Below are positions 40,501 through 55,500 of a DNA stretch of 64,000 nucleotides, in pieces. Source of the stretch: Paralichthys olivaceus (taxonomy: Eukaryota; Chordata; Actinopteri; Pleuronectiformes; Paralichthyidae); contig NC_091106.1 in NCBI RefSeq assembly GCF_024713975.1, forward strand, positions 11,945,001 through 12,009,000, written 5' to 3'. Both the position numbers and the translations under genes were made by a program. The notes beneath the pieces were generated by a model. That model was not told where the DNA came from. It was given only the letters and a program-made list of their open reading frames with translations, and ran no database searches. Position 1 is the first letter of the stretch. Each line of letters opens with the position of its first letter.

Positions 40501-43500
40501 ATGACGAAAAGAGATCGAGGCCCAAAACTATGGGGCCGATATTGTAGCAATAATATTTTTGTGTATGTAGAGAGTTGCTGAACTGTATTTCATTTTGCAT
40601 GTGCCTTGTTTTTTTTAAATGTGTAAAATAATCTGCAAACGTGAGATTTGTGAATGTGTGCAGGGATCTGGAAATGTGTATTCAGTATATGTGCACACAT
40701 TCAGTATTATAAATGTGTACATCTGATGAGATTGGCAACTGCTCACAAGTAGACACCTGCATATGTTCAGCTCACGCAGGAGCAGCGTGAGCTGGCCCTG
40801 TACAAAAATATATGGCTCTGTGCGAAATTCACAGGACATGTTTTCTTTTTTTTCTCTTTTCCTCAGATGAAAGAGACAGAGTGCAGAAGAAGACATTTAC
40901 AAAATGGATAAATCAGCATCTACTGAAGGTAAGACCTGATGTTTGCTCTTTGTGTGTCCTATGTATTACCGTCTAAAATGTAGAATTTCAGTTTATGAAC
41001 TGTCATGTGAATATCTCATGTATTCATATGCTATGGCTTTTTTTTAAAACAAGGCCTATATGAATATACAGACACTAAACCAAACATAATAGTTAAAATT
41101 CCACTATTCTCTCCCTGAACCGTCAGCAAATAATTTTCCCTCTAACATAAACAATCCATTCTGGAAGTATTGGCAGAAATAACAATTTGCACTCTCCATG
41201 TTAGGTCCCAACATGTTAACATTCCTCCCCAGACATTATTAAAGCTTGTTACAAGTCATTTAGCATGACATGTGTGGCTGCACTGCTGCAGCTGCAGGTT
41301 GTGTTTTGTTGACTCAGTTATTTGAATGTCTCAATGTTTGAAAATCGAAAGATGAACTTGCTTTAAGGAATTTACTGAAACACTTAAACAGGCAGACAAG
41401 TATCAGCATGTCTCTAATACGCCTTTGTAAAAATAAATGAATCACTTACCACTTTATAGTGTCTGTGCGGCAGGAATACACAGACCTCTTCTATCAGTAA
41501 AATCACATGCATATATGTGAGGCATGATTAAGTCTTCTTTGATTTATATGAAGGTGACATACTAATGTAAATATATTGTGGATGCCATGAGTCTTGGATC
41601 TCTTAAGTAGCCACTGGCTTGTCAGACTGAACAGCAGCAGCAATGTGGCCAAGCTAAACATTTTTAACCAAAGTAGCTCTTAAATAAAAAGGCTTGATGC
41701 TGCTTATCTTGTTTGGCAGGTCACTGCTCATTTATTGACTATAAATAGCAATGAGCAGTGATGGAAATGTTTTTTTTGCATAAGGATTTAAAGCAAGTCG
41801 ATATTTGATTCTGGCAATGTGTGTGTGAGTAATTTACCCACATTGATAGAAAACATACTTTACTGAGAAAGACAACTTTCATGTCGTATTAAAATACAGA
41901 GTAGGAAATCCATCAGACACTGTTAGGTGGACATCAGTAGAGTGAAGCTCTGCTTGTGAAGTGAGTTCAAGGATAAGTGTTGGTCAGTCGGTCAGTCCAC
42001 CACTTACAGTACAGACTGAAATATCTCAGCGATTACCGGATTGCCATCAAAACTTTGTAGTTATTCATGGTCTCCAGAGGATGAAACCCACTGATGCTGC
42101 TGATCCCTGGACATTTCCTTCCTTCAGCAGCTGAGCAAAGGTTTCATTTATCTGGTTCAATATCTCAGTACAAACAAGATAAAGACTCATTGTTCCCAGA
42201 TGATGAGCTGAGTTTAATGATCCCCAGACTTTAAGTGACAGTTGTCTCAACAACCACTGGATTTATTTGTATGAAATAAACTTCAGATATGCCATCATCT
42301 AGATGAACTGATATATGCATATTGTATAAGTTAGATATAAGATCAGATAAGATATAAGTCATCCTGTGACTTCATCCTATACCCTCAGCTGGATTCTGTG
42401 AGCATTGTTTATTTAAATTTGACTAATGTTAGATAGTCAGGTTTTGATAGACTGACTTCAGACCTGTTTGACTCATTGCTAGGCTACAACAGGCCACACG
42501 CTTGGCCCATGAGAAATCAGAGGTGCTGAGTAATAGTTGGGGATCTGCTCGGTTGACCCATCATAAGGGTGCAGGTCTATTTTGGCTCCACAGCTGTGGC
42601 TGCTATCTGGGATTACCAGTGCTGAAAGCTCTGTGTGAAAGCAGGTCAGCGGGCAGCGGGCAGCAGGGTGATTTTAGAGACGTGTTATTTAGGACAGGAA
42701 GGAGAGATGGGCCTGCCGGAACGACTGGAGTTGTTAAGTGCCTCACTCAAGAGCTTAGATAAGGTGTCAGAAAGATATGCTGATATTCAGAGGGTTTTAT
42801 AATGCATGCATTTCAGAAACCGGAACATTCCTGCTATAATCCTTAAAAATCTGTTCTTCAGAAAATTATATGGTTCAATCACTCAAGATGATGATTTGTC
42901 ACAACGTTTATACAAACGAGTGAAAAACTTTTGCAGGGAACCTCCATCAGCAAATAAAAGGAATGGAGTTGCGGCGGTAGCGAGGTCCCACTGATTCGCT
43001 TGCTCGACCAAAAAAATGTGCACTTGGAACATACATCAGTGTGAGAGAAACTAATTAAAATGGCAGAAACCATTTTTGAGAGAAAAATTATTTCATGTGC
43101 ACAACATTTTTTGTTTTGTCCTTTGCTTTGTCCATGGACATGGAGGAGGCAGGGTTTAGGACCAATACTGCAACCGGCCACCAGGTGGAGATTGAGATGC
43201 TTTGAGGAGCCGTCATGTCATCCATCTTTATCCACAGTCTCTGCTAAAAAATGTGCTCAGAGATTTCAAAACATCCAATTCAGTTTTCAATTCACTTCTA
43301 TTTGTATAGCGCCATATCATAATATACATTATGACAAGGCACCTTACATGTCATTGTTGGGTACATGTTCAGCACTTTAGCAATTAAATGAGAACATGAT
43401 GTTTGCAGTGTGCTCACATTTTGCTTTCTCACCTGTGTGTGTAGGTACGGAAGCATATAAATGACCTGTACGAAGACTTGAGAGATGGACATAACCTGAT

Positions 43501-46500
43501 CTCACTGCTGGAGGTTTTGTCTGGAGACACACTGGTGAGTTAACACACGTTTGTTACATATTTTAATTTTCATGGCCAGACTTTTATTTTTTATAAGAGA
43601 CAACAGCTCTTAACAAACTAACCGTGTCATAAAAACTCTCATGATGTTTTGATAAAATTAAAATATGGCACATCTATATTTTTTTTTATTCCTGAGAGTA
43701 GATATATGAAAACACTGAACATTTAGATTGACATGAAACAGAGAACTGTTACTGTGTCTGTCAGACTTTTACATAATGAATGCACTGACCCTCCCCCATC
43801 TGTCTGATGGAGGGAAGAGGGAATCCTGGGATTTCATGGTTTAAGATGTGTAAGATTCAGCTTTCACCAAAACCTCTTCTATCATTTTCTTTCTTCTTAC
43901 TTGTCAATTTTGGGAAATCTATCAAATTAGATGATGTGCTTATCATAAGAGTTTTGCTATAAATAAAATGTATTTGTTTGTACAACAATAATACGAATAT
44001 TAGAACAATCCAATTACTACAGAGCCAATCTTTCTTGTTTCCACTGTAGAAATGTATTAATATTGATGTTATATGGGCAGATATTCAAACTGCTGTCAGT
44101 AATATTCCTGTGGGTTCTCTGCTTGTTCTGAGCTCAGGACTCTCAGAAGACAATCACTGCTGCCCTTGTATAAACAGTCGTGTCAGCTCTCACTGGACAA
44201 ACAGTTACTGCCCCTGATACACTACCAGCATCGTAGATGCTAGAATATAAAATTAAAATTGTAGTGCAGTAATATTCCAGTCACAAGCAGGGAGCTGCAT
44301 TGCCGCAGTGATTAAAGCTCAGCTGGAGTGAAAATGGGACTGGTTGTTTAACTAATTTCCACTGTGAAAATATAACGTGATATGAAAACCTTTTACAAAT
44401 ATTCAAATTGATTTGCAACTTGGTGTATTGTCTTATTATGTCTTAATCCAGGGGGCACTGTAGAGATATCTTTCTATTTGTCTTTCCACAAAAAATAAGA
44501 ATTGTGGATAAATAAAATCAACTTATTCTAAGAAAAAGTAGGAAAGTATTATTTAGTTTCTCTTTTATGTTGTTCTTTCTTTGAATATTGAGGTAGATAA
44601 AGTCAATGGGAAGTCCTGTGCTACATAATGTTATCTCCTTTACCATATACAGTAGTGTTACTGCATGTATCCCTGAACGAGGAGCCCCAGCAGTTACTCC
44701 CTCTCCATGTGACTAACTTTCATCTTCTAAGTATCTGTGTATTTTCTGTTTACATCCTCTTCTCTTCTCCACTCTTTACCGTTTCCTGTCCATTGTCTAA
44801 CCTCCTTTGATTTGGCCGCTGTGTGTGTGTGTGTGTGTCCATGTCCTCCTTTTTCTTCCCCCATGTGTTGCCTTTTCGGGCGATAAGCCGAGGGAGCGCG
44901 ATTTTCTGAAGACATTGCGGTTGGTGAGTGGGACAGAAGCATGTGCGGTTGAGCAGCATGGAGACACGGTGGATGATGATAAGGGGGTACGTGTGGCTCG
45001 CCCCCTCCACCTCCCTGTAACAGACTAACTCAGAGCGTGCTGTGGCCACTCATGAGAAGTGTAGAAACAATCCCACTGGATGATTTGACCCTTTCTCACG
45101 TTGATTTAGTAGATATCGTAGCTATTCTACAGTATATAGTGAATAAAGTACTCTTCCTGTTTTCCAATTGTGATGAAATTATGATTTCTATGGAGCATCA
45201 TGATCCATCCATCTTGTGATCAGGAAATTATTTCAAAATCTTTGTTATCATAACCAGATGATTCTGATGATGCAGAGAATCGTGCACATGATCCAAGCTG
45301 CCTGCTCAAGTTTTCTTTTTAATGTATGTGGGATGAATTTGAAGAGATTTGGCACAATGGTCTTGCAGAAGCATCAAAAAGATGCAATAAAGCTTTTAAG
45401 GAAATTCTTTTTTTATCTTCATATCCATTTCAGTAGCTTTCTGCATCATTGAACCGTACAATCAAAGCTCTCCGAACCTACGTGAGCTCCATCTGCTGCT
45501 CTTATAGTATTTTGCTGCTTTGAAGACTCAAGGTGGCTTCTTAGGTGAATGAGAGTCACTGAGTAATAGAGGTGGGTTTATTAACTATTGTTGCTTGCTA
45601 CTGAGATGAGCAGGATTCTTCATTATCCTCCACCATCAGCATAAAGATATGGCTGAATGCAGCACAAGCCTTTTGCTGCTGCTAATACTGCTGCGCCCAG
45701 GCTTGAGTGCATTTTCCATTTCATTACCTCAACTCGTGGCCCCTGAATGTTCACGTGGATTTGTCACAAGACATGACATAGTTGTAGTTTTTACTCTTTA
45801 CAGCACCATGAACTGAATGTAAACATATTTTAATTGCACCTCTGGCTGCAGAGTAGGTGATTGAGCAGGTTAGGTTATTTAATCTGTTAAAGCATGTTCT
45901 GAGCAGAATTCTGGAGGTGGACATGATGGAAAATGCTTCAGGATGGTGCTCTATATGTAGAGTTTGCACAGATTTTGAGTGGACTTGAAGGAATGGCTAC
46001 TCTTGTGGGTAGAGTTTTCTGTGTGTGTGTGATCACCTCACCAGATCAGCGGGTAAGAACCTAGAAGCATGTCCTGTGTCCTCTCAGCTGTTGATCACTT
46101 TAGTTATTTTTACTCTGATTCAGAGAAGAACCTGATTACCATACACTGTTCTCTTTCCTTTTTATGTCCACAGCCTCGGGAGAGAGGGAGGATGCGCTTC
46201 CACAGACTCCAGAATGTACAAATAGCGCTGGATTACTTAAAGAGGCGGCAGGTGAGAATTCATCCTAATGTACTGCATTCTCAAACCCTGTTTAACATTG
46301 TGAGATAAAATGTTCTTTGACAGTTTTGTAAATTTCTCAAGAAACTAGAATGACTCTGGCCCAAAATCCTGTTAGGAAACCACATTTACATTCACTAAAT
46401 CCACTGGATTTTTGGGGATCTGCATCAAATTGCACACACATAAATATCAGACCCCTAAACATATCTGTTGATATTGTTTCATCAAAGTCTATGAATTATT

Positions 46501-49500
46501 ATCTGAGAAATCAAGGAAAATATTGAAAAACGCCCTATATTGCAATGTTAAACAAACTGAATCTGCCCCCTGATCTTGATCCACACCAAAATTGTATGGA
46601 ATCTTCCCTGACCCATACTGCTTCCTTCTGCTTTGTTTGGTGTTAATCGTAGCTTTAACGTAATCCTGCTAACTAATAGAAAAACAAACAAACGCTGATG
46701 AAAACATAACCTCCTAGGTGGAGGTGACAAATGTGCAGCTTGCTAATATCTATGAACAGATACAATTATGTGCTGATTCTGATAATGTTTCAGATTTTGT
46801 TAATAGAAGTACTAGTATTTTTAGGGGGGCATCTTTATTACAGTATCAAAATATCCCTGGACATTTTGCCCGTGTTTAATATGAGCAGTCTGCAGAAAAT
46901 GTCTGTGTACATCGTATTTGTTTCTGTATATGCAAAACGGTGTTCAAGTGGCCAATCAGCCTTGGTGGCGGAGTGTTTTCTCACTTACCTGCGAGTTTCC
47001 AGACTGGAATAAATTTGAGCGATCGTTGTCATTAACCTTTCAAATCTTAGATTGCTGGAAATCAGCCTGCAGTCAGTAATGCAATAGACGAAACACATTT
47101 AAAGGCACACTACCTTTATAGTTTCCAGCATCTCACGTTGTTTCCTTCAGCTCATTTGCCATAAAACTGTAATAGCAGCGTTTAAGGAGAGGCGACTGAC
47201 CACGAATCCCATCAGTGGGGTTTCCAAAAGCGTTGATTGCCCTCCCCTCCCCCCCGCCACTGTCAGGACGCCATGAAGAACACAGCTTGGCTGAGCCGCA
47301 GCCAGATGTGACGTAAGGCTCGAGACAAAGGGTTCACACATGGTCCACAAATGACTGTTGTTGCTGTTCTGTTGTTTTTAGCCACAACAGAAACAGACAT
47401 ACGTCCACGCGTCCTCTCTAGAAAGACCTGTCTAATCTCACCCTGCAGCTGATTGATCACAGTTATTAAAGATGATGAGCTGAAATTGGAGGAATAAAGG
47501 AATCATTTTATTTTCACTCTATTTTCTCATCCATGCTTTATGTGAAGGATGTTATTAAATTTACACAATTTCTCTCTCTGCTATGTGGTAGATGAAGTCC
47601 TGGAAGGTTTATACCGTTGAATTAGTAGCAAATATCATAACAGTTCTCTGTCACATAATAAGATGACTATTGTGCCACCTTGTGGTGGGTGTTAGGCAAC
47701 AGGCACATGATGCAACATGGGCACCATACTGTTAACAGTCCTGTATTTTTTTATGCATCACAAAAACGTGATGGTAAATAGTATTATTTTGAAACTGGTG
47801 CAGGTTTTGTACACTTCAAGTTATTGTAGATAAACACGTGTTAATCACATGCTTCTGTCATCAGGTCAAACTCGTAAACATCAGGAATGATGACATCACA
47901 GACGGTAACCCGAAACTGACACTGGGACTGATCTGGACCATAATTCTGCACTTTCAGGTCAGTGTTGTCAACTTATATCTTGGAAATTGTAATGGTTTCA
48001 ACAGCCACATAATTAAGATAAGGGATTATTACCTATTATCCAAATTCATTTGTGATGTGATGTTACTGATGAAGGATTTGAGAGTTTTCATGTGTTTGTA
48101 GGCAACAGAAAAACACTTGTGTTGCCTGTTACTGACTCACATCATTTCATATCAAACAGCCTCCAAATTGATGTTTTTTAACTGAGTTCCCACCCATAAA
48201 GTGCATGTTTCTACTTTTGACCACAAGGTGTCAAAGCTGTGCAGTGTACATCCTGCTGAATGTTGTAATCTTACTCATTGGGGATTATAGTGATGTGATG
48301 CCAGTGTTTTTCTGACTTAACATCATGTTTTGATTTGGTTCTTGACGTAGCACCTAGTAGCAAAGGAAACATACTGTCCTTGTATTGTAATGTAATTCAT
48401 TATTTTCTTAAGCCTTTTTATTCTACAGTTTTTATTGCAGTTGAAAACTTGGCAAACTTGGAAAAGTTTCTTCTGCTCTCTGAATCTGCTCAAAAAATGT
48501 TCTCTCAGGGACTGCTTGTCATTTATTGCTGGGCTGACACAAATCCTGTCATGTGGTTTAGTCTGTATGTGCATATCAGGAGTATCCAGGTGTCCACCAA
48601 AGTTCAGTATCTACCCAAAATCCAATAAAGTGCAGACGTTTCAAACTTCAAACTACTTCTCCACCCTGTCTCCCTCTCTGACCGTCTTGCATTGAATTAT
48701 TTATATCTTTGGGATATGCCCTGTGGCCCAGTATTTGCAAGAAATATTGCACTACAGCTCTGATTGAAATTGTTATGAGTTAGTATTTTTATTTTGGAAT
48801 AGAAGGGGAAGAAAAATGTGTTGATATAATTTTGCGTGGACGCTGACAGGTAGCATCGGTGCTAAAAACAACACCTGCTGCAGTCAGTCTCACGCAAGCC
48901 CCCGAGCTTCTACTGCAGCAGCAACAGGCCTGTTTCCTCTTGATTTACACTTCAGGAGAAAGTGTTGAGCTTCAGTCACTGTGCACAAACTTAGTGTTAA
49001 TAAATCAGCACTGCTGACAGCAGACTGACATGTATGAACGGAACAGTGTTTTTAAAATGTACGTAGTGCTTTTATACAACTGGCTTTGCCCTAATTGTCT
49101 GGATCAGCTCCTGTCTTAAGGTTGAGGGGTGTTCTGAGGACTTGTGCTTTTCCTATTTCCGCAGGCGAATATGTTTTCTATTAACTCATATAAATGAGCT
49201 CTGACATGGTGAGTGTGCTGTTCCTGGAAGCTGGTTCACTGTGGAGGGTTTGCATTTCAGATGCTGTCTATTGTTTGGTCTTGCTTGTATAGATAAGAGG
49301 TTGATTTCATTACACAGAGCTGCTCCACTGACCGTGCTGCATTTAGGGACGTGGTCTGAATAAGTCTGGAGTATAATGCTTGTGTTAGCTGTTGACACTG
49401 CACTGCTATCACATGTATCTGTCCTTGTTTATTTTGCCCTGAGTGACTGCAACTGTCCCCGTGTGCAGTTTCTCATCGTCTGTCATTTACTCAAGCACAC

Positions 49501-52500
49501 GTCCATGGTTCACTCACATTCATCCAGACATCAGAATCAATTTTTTTGCCAAATAGTTTTACACATACAAGGAATGTGCTGTGGTATGTTTGAGCGGAAC
49601 TTAAAAATATTAAAAAGATATAGAACAGTATATGAAACTAAACACTAAAAGATATGTACAATACAACGTTAGATATGTGTAATTCAGTGTTTGCACACTA
49701 TGACCGTTGTAATAACTAAGGCTGGAAATCCTATTGACTATGAACCACAGTTTTATTAAGGTATAACATGCACAAACACTATTTTATACTGCAGTAAGAT
49801 CAGTGTTTGATAGTTTGACCATACGCTGGTCATAAATAGCAGCAAGGGTTTGAAGTGTGGCTGTCAGGTGACTTTGACCTTCAGGGAAACTTCATTGACG
49901 TTGAAATATTGTCACGGTGATTCAGTTATTTTTAGTTGAGCTGTGTGGTGGCATAATATATGCCCTCTTTCAGATGCTGCTTTTTCCTCTTTATGATGTT
50001 TAATTTAATAGATTCAGTAATCCATGCTGCAGTTTGTCAGGCAGTGGTAGCTTACAGTAGTTGATGGTGATGGTTTTTGTAGGGTGACTCACTTCCTAGC
50101 CAGAGTCGGAGCATTTGCCCCCTTGTGAACTGCAGCGGGGGTGATCTGCTCAGATAATAGCGTTTGTTTAAACCATTGGAACTCTGGCTCTGCCATTGTA
50201 TGCAGCTTGATTAATAGACATAGTGGGAGCACTTTGTTGTCCAGCTCGGCCCCTGCTTCTGCCGCTCTCATTGACCCGCGCCGTTCTGTTTGTCAAAGCC
50301 CTCTTCACCGGCCGGGACTCTGTCTGGCTCATGGAGCCAAACTTGCTGAGCCAAAACTTCTCACAGCATAATAGGTGGTCATCAGCTGGCAGCCTTTTAA
50401 ACCTTGTCCTCCTGACACCCCCTCCCTCATCACAGACACAAATATTAGGAAACCTAAGGGCCGGCTGTGACGTGCACGCTTACTGTGTAGACAAAGCAGA
50501 CTAACCAGCCCGGAACAGGTCTGTCCACAAATCATTTTCACTCTCAGCTGAGGGCTGCGAGCACGTGGAGCCACGTCTGTGTGAGCATTTATGGTGTTTG
50601 TGCTGGATTAGCAAAGCCAGAGAAATGTTTCAAAGGTCAGAAAGGATTCCAGTGTCAGAGGAGAGTCATGAGAGAGAGCGAGCAAGCAAGACATGCAGTG
50701 AGAGAGAGCGAGAGACAGAGAGAGGCTGACCAGTTCTCAGCTGTGAGCCTGTGGGAGTCAACGAAAGGAAAACGCCAACTCTGCTGTGGGCGAGGCGAAT
50801 GTTTATGTCTGGCTGCCGGGCTGTTTGTCACCTCTAATCGTCTGCTTGGTGCACTGCGTGAAAATGACTTTCTGTCAGCTGGATTGTGACTCTTCAGATC
50901 AAGCAGCCCTCACTGGATACTTTGCCTGAAAGCAGCTTTGACACTGTCGATGGGGGAGAGACTTTGTGCCCGTCAGGCATGGGAAACATCTGTGGCTGTG
51001 TTCGAGGCCCTAAAGAAGAATGCTATGTCGACCCCAAGAAGGCTCCGCTGAACCTTGAGCCTAAAGAGCACAAAGGTCGGCGCTATTTCCAAAGAAAGAA
51101 GAGGAAATCTGGCGACCTTCAGCCTGCTGGATCTCTCAGGGGACCTGGAAGTGAAGCCATTACAAGTAGTGAAGCTGTCTGTGGCAGTGAGGAGCTTCAG
51201 AATGGCCCAGACAGGAGCACAGAGGAGAATCTGGTTAAACCCCCAGAGGTGGAGGAACATCTCTCCAGGCAGGGCAGCATCAGCAAAGGTGTCTATGTTG
51301 GAGAGGTACCGGTTTTAATCCTCCGAGATTCTGGTGATCAACTTCTCGGGAAGAAGTTAGCGTACAGGTTGGGAAGGTTTTCCGCTGAGCAGTCGGACAT
51401 CGAAGAAAAGCTCAGATGTATTAACACGGCGTCCCGAGGCGTCTCGGCTAAGGATGGTCTGCTTGTGAAGAAGCTGCTGCAGCGCCAGTTAAGGAGAGCT
51501 GTGAGCTTCGGAGCAGTGGAGCACATGCTGCGGACTCTGAGGGGTAATGACAGACCTGGGAGTGAGGAGGCGTTTGCCAAGATTATATGGGGCTCTCAGG
51601 CTCACAGGAGGAGGAGACGGAGGGCCTACACCTGCTCTGGTCTCCCGGCTCCTGCCAAACCTATTCCCACCCAACAGGTAAACTGAGAAGGTGTCATTTA
51701 CAGCTATTACTTGTATGATTCATGATACAGTAATAAAGGGTTTGATTGGGGTATAATGTAATATGAGCAGCACAATGATGGTTTTTAAATCATGGGAGTA
51801 AACCACGACCGTGAAAATATATGCTAAAATAAAGGAGCTATTTATTTTATCAAATAAAATAGCTCATTACCTAATTTTACACCCTGACAGTTTGTTCTGT
51901 AATTTGTAAAGCTGAGCATAACGCCATCATTATGGTGTTTTTCTGTGTGATCACACAAAATATATTTACCCCTGTAGAATGTTGTTAATAGATATTTAAC
52001 TAAAAATATCAATAACATGTTGACTTCAGTATTTGACCATATACATATATATATATGAAGTAAAAGTGTCTGGTGAAGAATAAGGTATTTTAATTTTACT
52101 TAAGTAATAATTGACAAACACAGTAACTTACTGTAAGATCTGTCAATTTGGTTTTGGTGTTGTTGAGTACATTCAGAACACAAATGGCTTGTATTGGTTA
52201 TGCTATTACAATATTAATATTAATGTGTTAATGATTATATGAATCAGGGCAGGGAGGTGGTGAGGTGGTTAGCACTGCTGCCTGTTTCTTGTTAGAGACT
52301 CTCTGTGTGGAGTTTGCTTGTTCTCCCTGTGTCTGTGTCCGTGGGTCTTCTATACTCTGGCTTCCTTCCACAGTCCAAACACATGCAGATTGTGGTTAGG
52401 ATAGTTTCCCATCGGTGTGAATATGGTTGATTGTTTCTGTGTGTCGACCCTGAGATATACGGGTCAAAAACATCAGCTGGGTTTGGCTCCAGCTCCCCCA

Positions 52501-55500
52501 CATGATCCTCAAAGAAAAGCATAGATGATGGAAAGATGAATGGGTGAATAGCGATCTCAGTAATGCAGGTTATGTTTGATATTATTCTTTACATTTTGTG
52601 CATGAATGGCTGCCAGACTTTGTTTGCAACACATTCTAAAAAAGTGTTGATGTTTCTCAGAAGACATGATTGCGGATTTAATACATATTCTAAAATCATC
52701 AGGGTGATGAGTACAAATATATTTAGGCAGTGAATTAACAGGAAACTGTGCATTAAATCTAATTAAACTTTTGTTTGTATTTTATCAGATCTATCCGTAT
52801 GTCTTATGTCTTATTGATTATTTAGAATCTGTTGTATCTTTTCAAATTGTGGGGAAGTTTGGAAACCTCAGTCTGTCCAGACTAAGCAGGAAATGTATTT
52901 ATTTAGGTTCAGCTCTTTTATACTCGGTGCGCTGTAGGAAGGTTGAGACGGTCCTGGCCTGTCCACTCCATCCCTTGTTAAGGAAGTCTGAGTTACCCCC
53001 TGAGTTGCTATGTTCTGGATCCAGTTGGGCTGAAAGGAATAAGTCAATGCTGTGTTTTTGGCTTAAGATCATTTAAACTGTCATTACTGCTCTTAACTGG
53101 ACTATGGCAATGTTTCAGTCTTTGTGTGTTATAATGGAAGCATGTGGAAGGATTTTTTCATTGTGTGTTTTCTTCATTGTGGTGTTTTTTGTGTCTGAGC
53201 TGTGTGTTATAGATCTCTGAAGACTAGTCGATAAATTGAGTTGATAGATTTGGAAAAAATGCCAAATCGTTGTTGATTTCACTTCCTCAGATTTGCTTCT
53301 TTTCTTTGTCATACCTGATGAACCTATTTTACTTTTTTGATTAAATCAGAAAAAAAAGTAAATTCAGTAATGAAAATAATCAAACTTCTTAAGATCTATC
53401 ATAAAGCAAACAGACTTATTTCTGGTTGTTGGTGTGTATTACAGGGAAATAGGCCTTAAATCAATGTTTAAAGAGTGTGTTGCTAAGATTTCATAGATTA
53501 TCTCAATCTGCCAGGAAAACTGGAACTCGACCTGTTTTAGGTTGCACTGTTTGTTTTACACCGTTCTACTCTACTCATCTGGTTCATAAACTGTAAAGCT
53601 ATTAGGTGATTTATTACATAGCTCTATCTCCAATCTCTGCTCTGCCAACATTTTCCATGTGTCAGGTATGGACAGGGCTGTTCATGCATTCGATAAGTAT
53701 CCTCTGATTCTTATCAAATATTGAACACAATAGATATATGTCATTATTAATGGGAAAATGTTGAGTTTGTGCTTGTTTGTGTGGTGGTGTTACATTTCTT
53801 TATGTTACAACTCTCGAATAATCTTAATATCAGAGTAGTTCTTTACAGGTTTGTAGGTTAGAGTCCCTTTGTCCGTGCACTATGCTCCTTCACCGTCGGT
53901 ACATTTTCAGAACACCTTCTTCCTTTTCTATCTGGGCCAGATCTCGGAGATCCATGTGACAGGGGAGTCTGAGGACATGACAGCCAAGGAAAGGCTGCTG
54001 CTCTGGTCCAAGCAGATAACGGACGGCTACGTAGGTGTGCGATGTGACAACTTCACAACCTCATGGAGGGATGGGAGGCTGTTTAACGCCATTATTCATA
54101 AATACAGGTAATATAAGTAGAATATTTGCTGGTGAATTGAATGGAATAAAAAGATAATGGTGTTATTGGCTCTATACACTGATGTCGGATGGCCTTACAA
54201 TTCTTTTTTTCTCTATTTGTCTCTTTGTGTTGCAGACCAGACCTGGTCGACATGAGTCGTGTGTCGACACAAACCAACCGCTCAAATTTAGAGCACGCGT
54301 TTTGTACAGCTGAACAACTGGGGGTTGCCAGACTGCTGGACCCAGAGGGTAAGACTCATACACACACTGTCATGTCCGATTTGGCTCTGAAAATTCTGCG
54401 AACCCTTATTTGACACCTCCAAATCAGAATTGAGGAGTCATTTCTCTGAGTATGGCTCATGTGTTGCATTTGTGACCTTTTTGGTTTTTACTTCCTTCCT
54501 CAGACATGGATGTTCAGACCCCCGATGAGAAGTCAGTCATCACGTATGTCTCCACGCTGTATGACGCCTTCCCCAAAGTACCCGACGGTGTGGATGGAAT
54601 TGGCCCTAATGTAAGTCGATTGGCGTCAGGCCCACAGGTAACTCTACCCTCAAAGTGAAAGTGCTGAAAACCTTTATTGATGATGTTGATGCTTTTGCCC
54701 CGAACAGGATGTGGACATCAAGTGGGTGGAGTACCAGAACATGATCAAATACCTCAGCCAGTGGATCAAACACAATGTGGCCATAATGTCAGACAGATCA
54801 TTCCCCAACAACCCTGCGGAACTCAAGGTATCACACCACTGCACACAAACATCACTCTGTAGATTTCTAGTCTAGATTTCATTTTAATAACTTGAACTAC
54901 AAGCTGGAATTTAGTGTTCATTTAGAACCGGCATATAATGTGAGAGAGAGGCGAAGGATCGTTGCCCACATATACAGTATATCTGCTGTAACTGAGACTT
55001 GAAGTGATATTGAGTGATATGAGAGAGCAGCAGCAGCATCCATTTGCTGCAGGATGTCAATAGACAGTAAAGGCACTTCTTTGCAGTAAGAATTAAAGAC
55101 AAGAGTATGGAGATTTATCCTTGTTCATGTTTATTCAAATGCTGCATTTTCAGTGTCACCTCTGCTTTCTTTCACAGGCACTTTACACACAGTATCTGCA
55201 GTTTAAAGAACACGAAATCCCACTGAAAGAGAACGACAAGACAAAAATCAAAAACCTCTACACAATGCTCGAGGTATGCAAATGAAAAACGGCAGAGCTT
55301 GTTTGCTTTGATTCTGTGTCTTCTTACACGCTGTTATAATTTGTGTTTGTGGTGCTTCTGCCAGATGTGGATCGAGTTTGGACGCATCCAGCTCCCCCTG
55401 GGTCATCACCCCAACGATGTGGAGAAGGAATGGGGTAAACTGATTGTTGCCATGCTGGAAAGGGAGAAGAGCCTGAGGCCTGAGGTGGAGAGGTATGCAC

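Noticed and set aside
51055-51674. Other frames within the isoform-3 exon
   Set aside because: Shadows of the long frame that begins at 50979; none has splice phase or known motifs.
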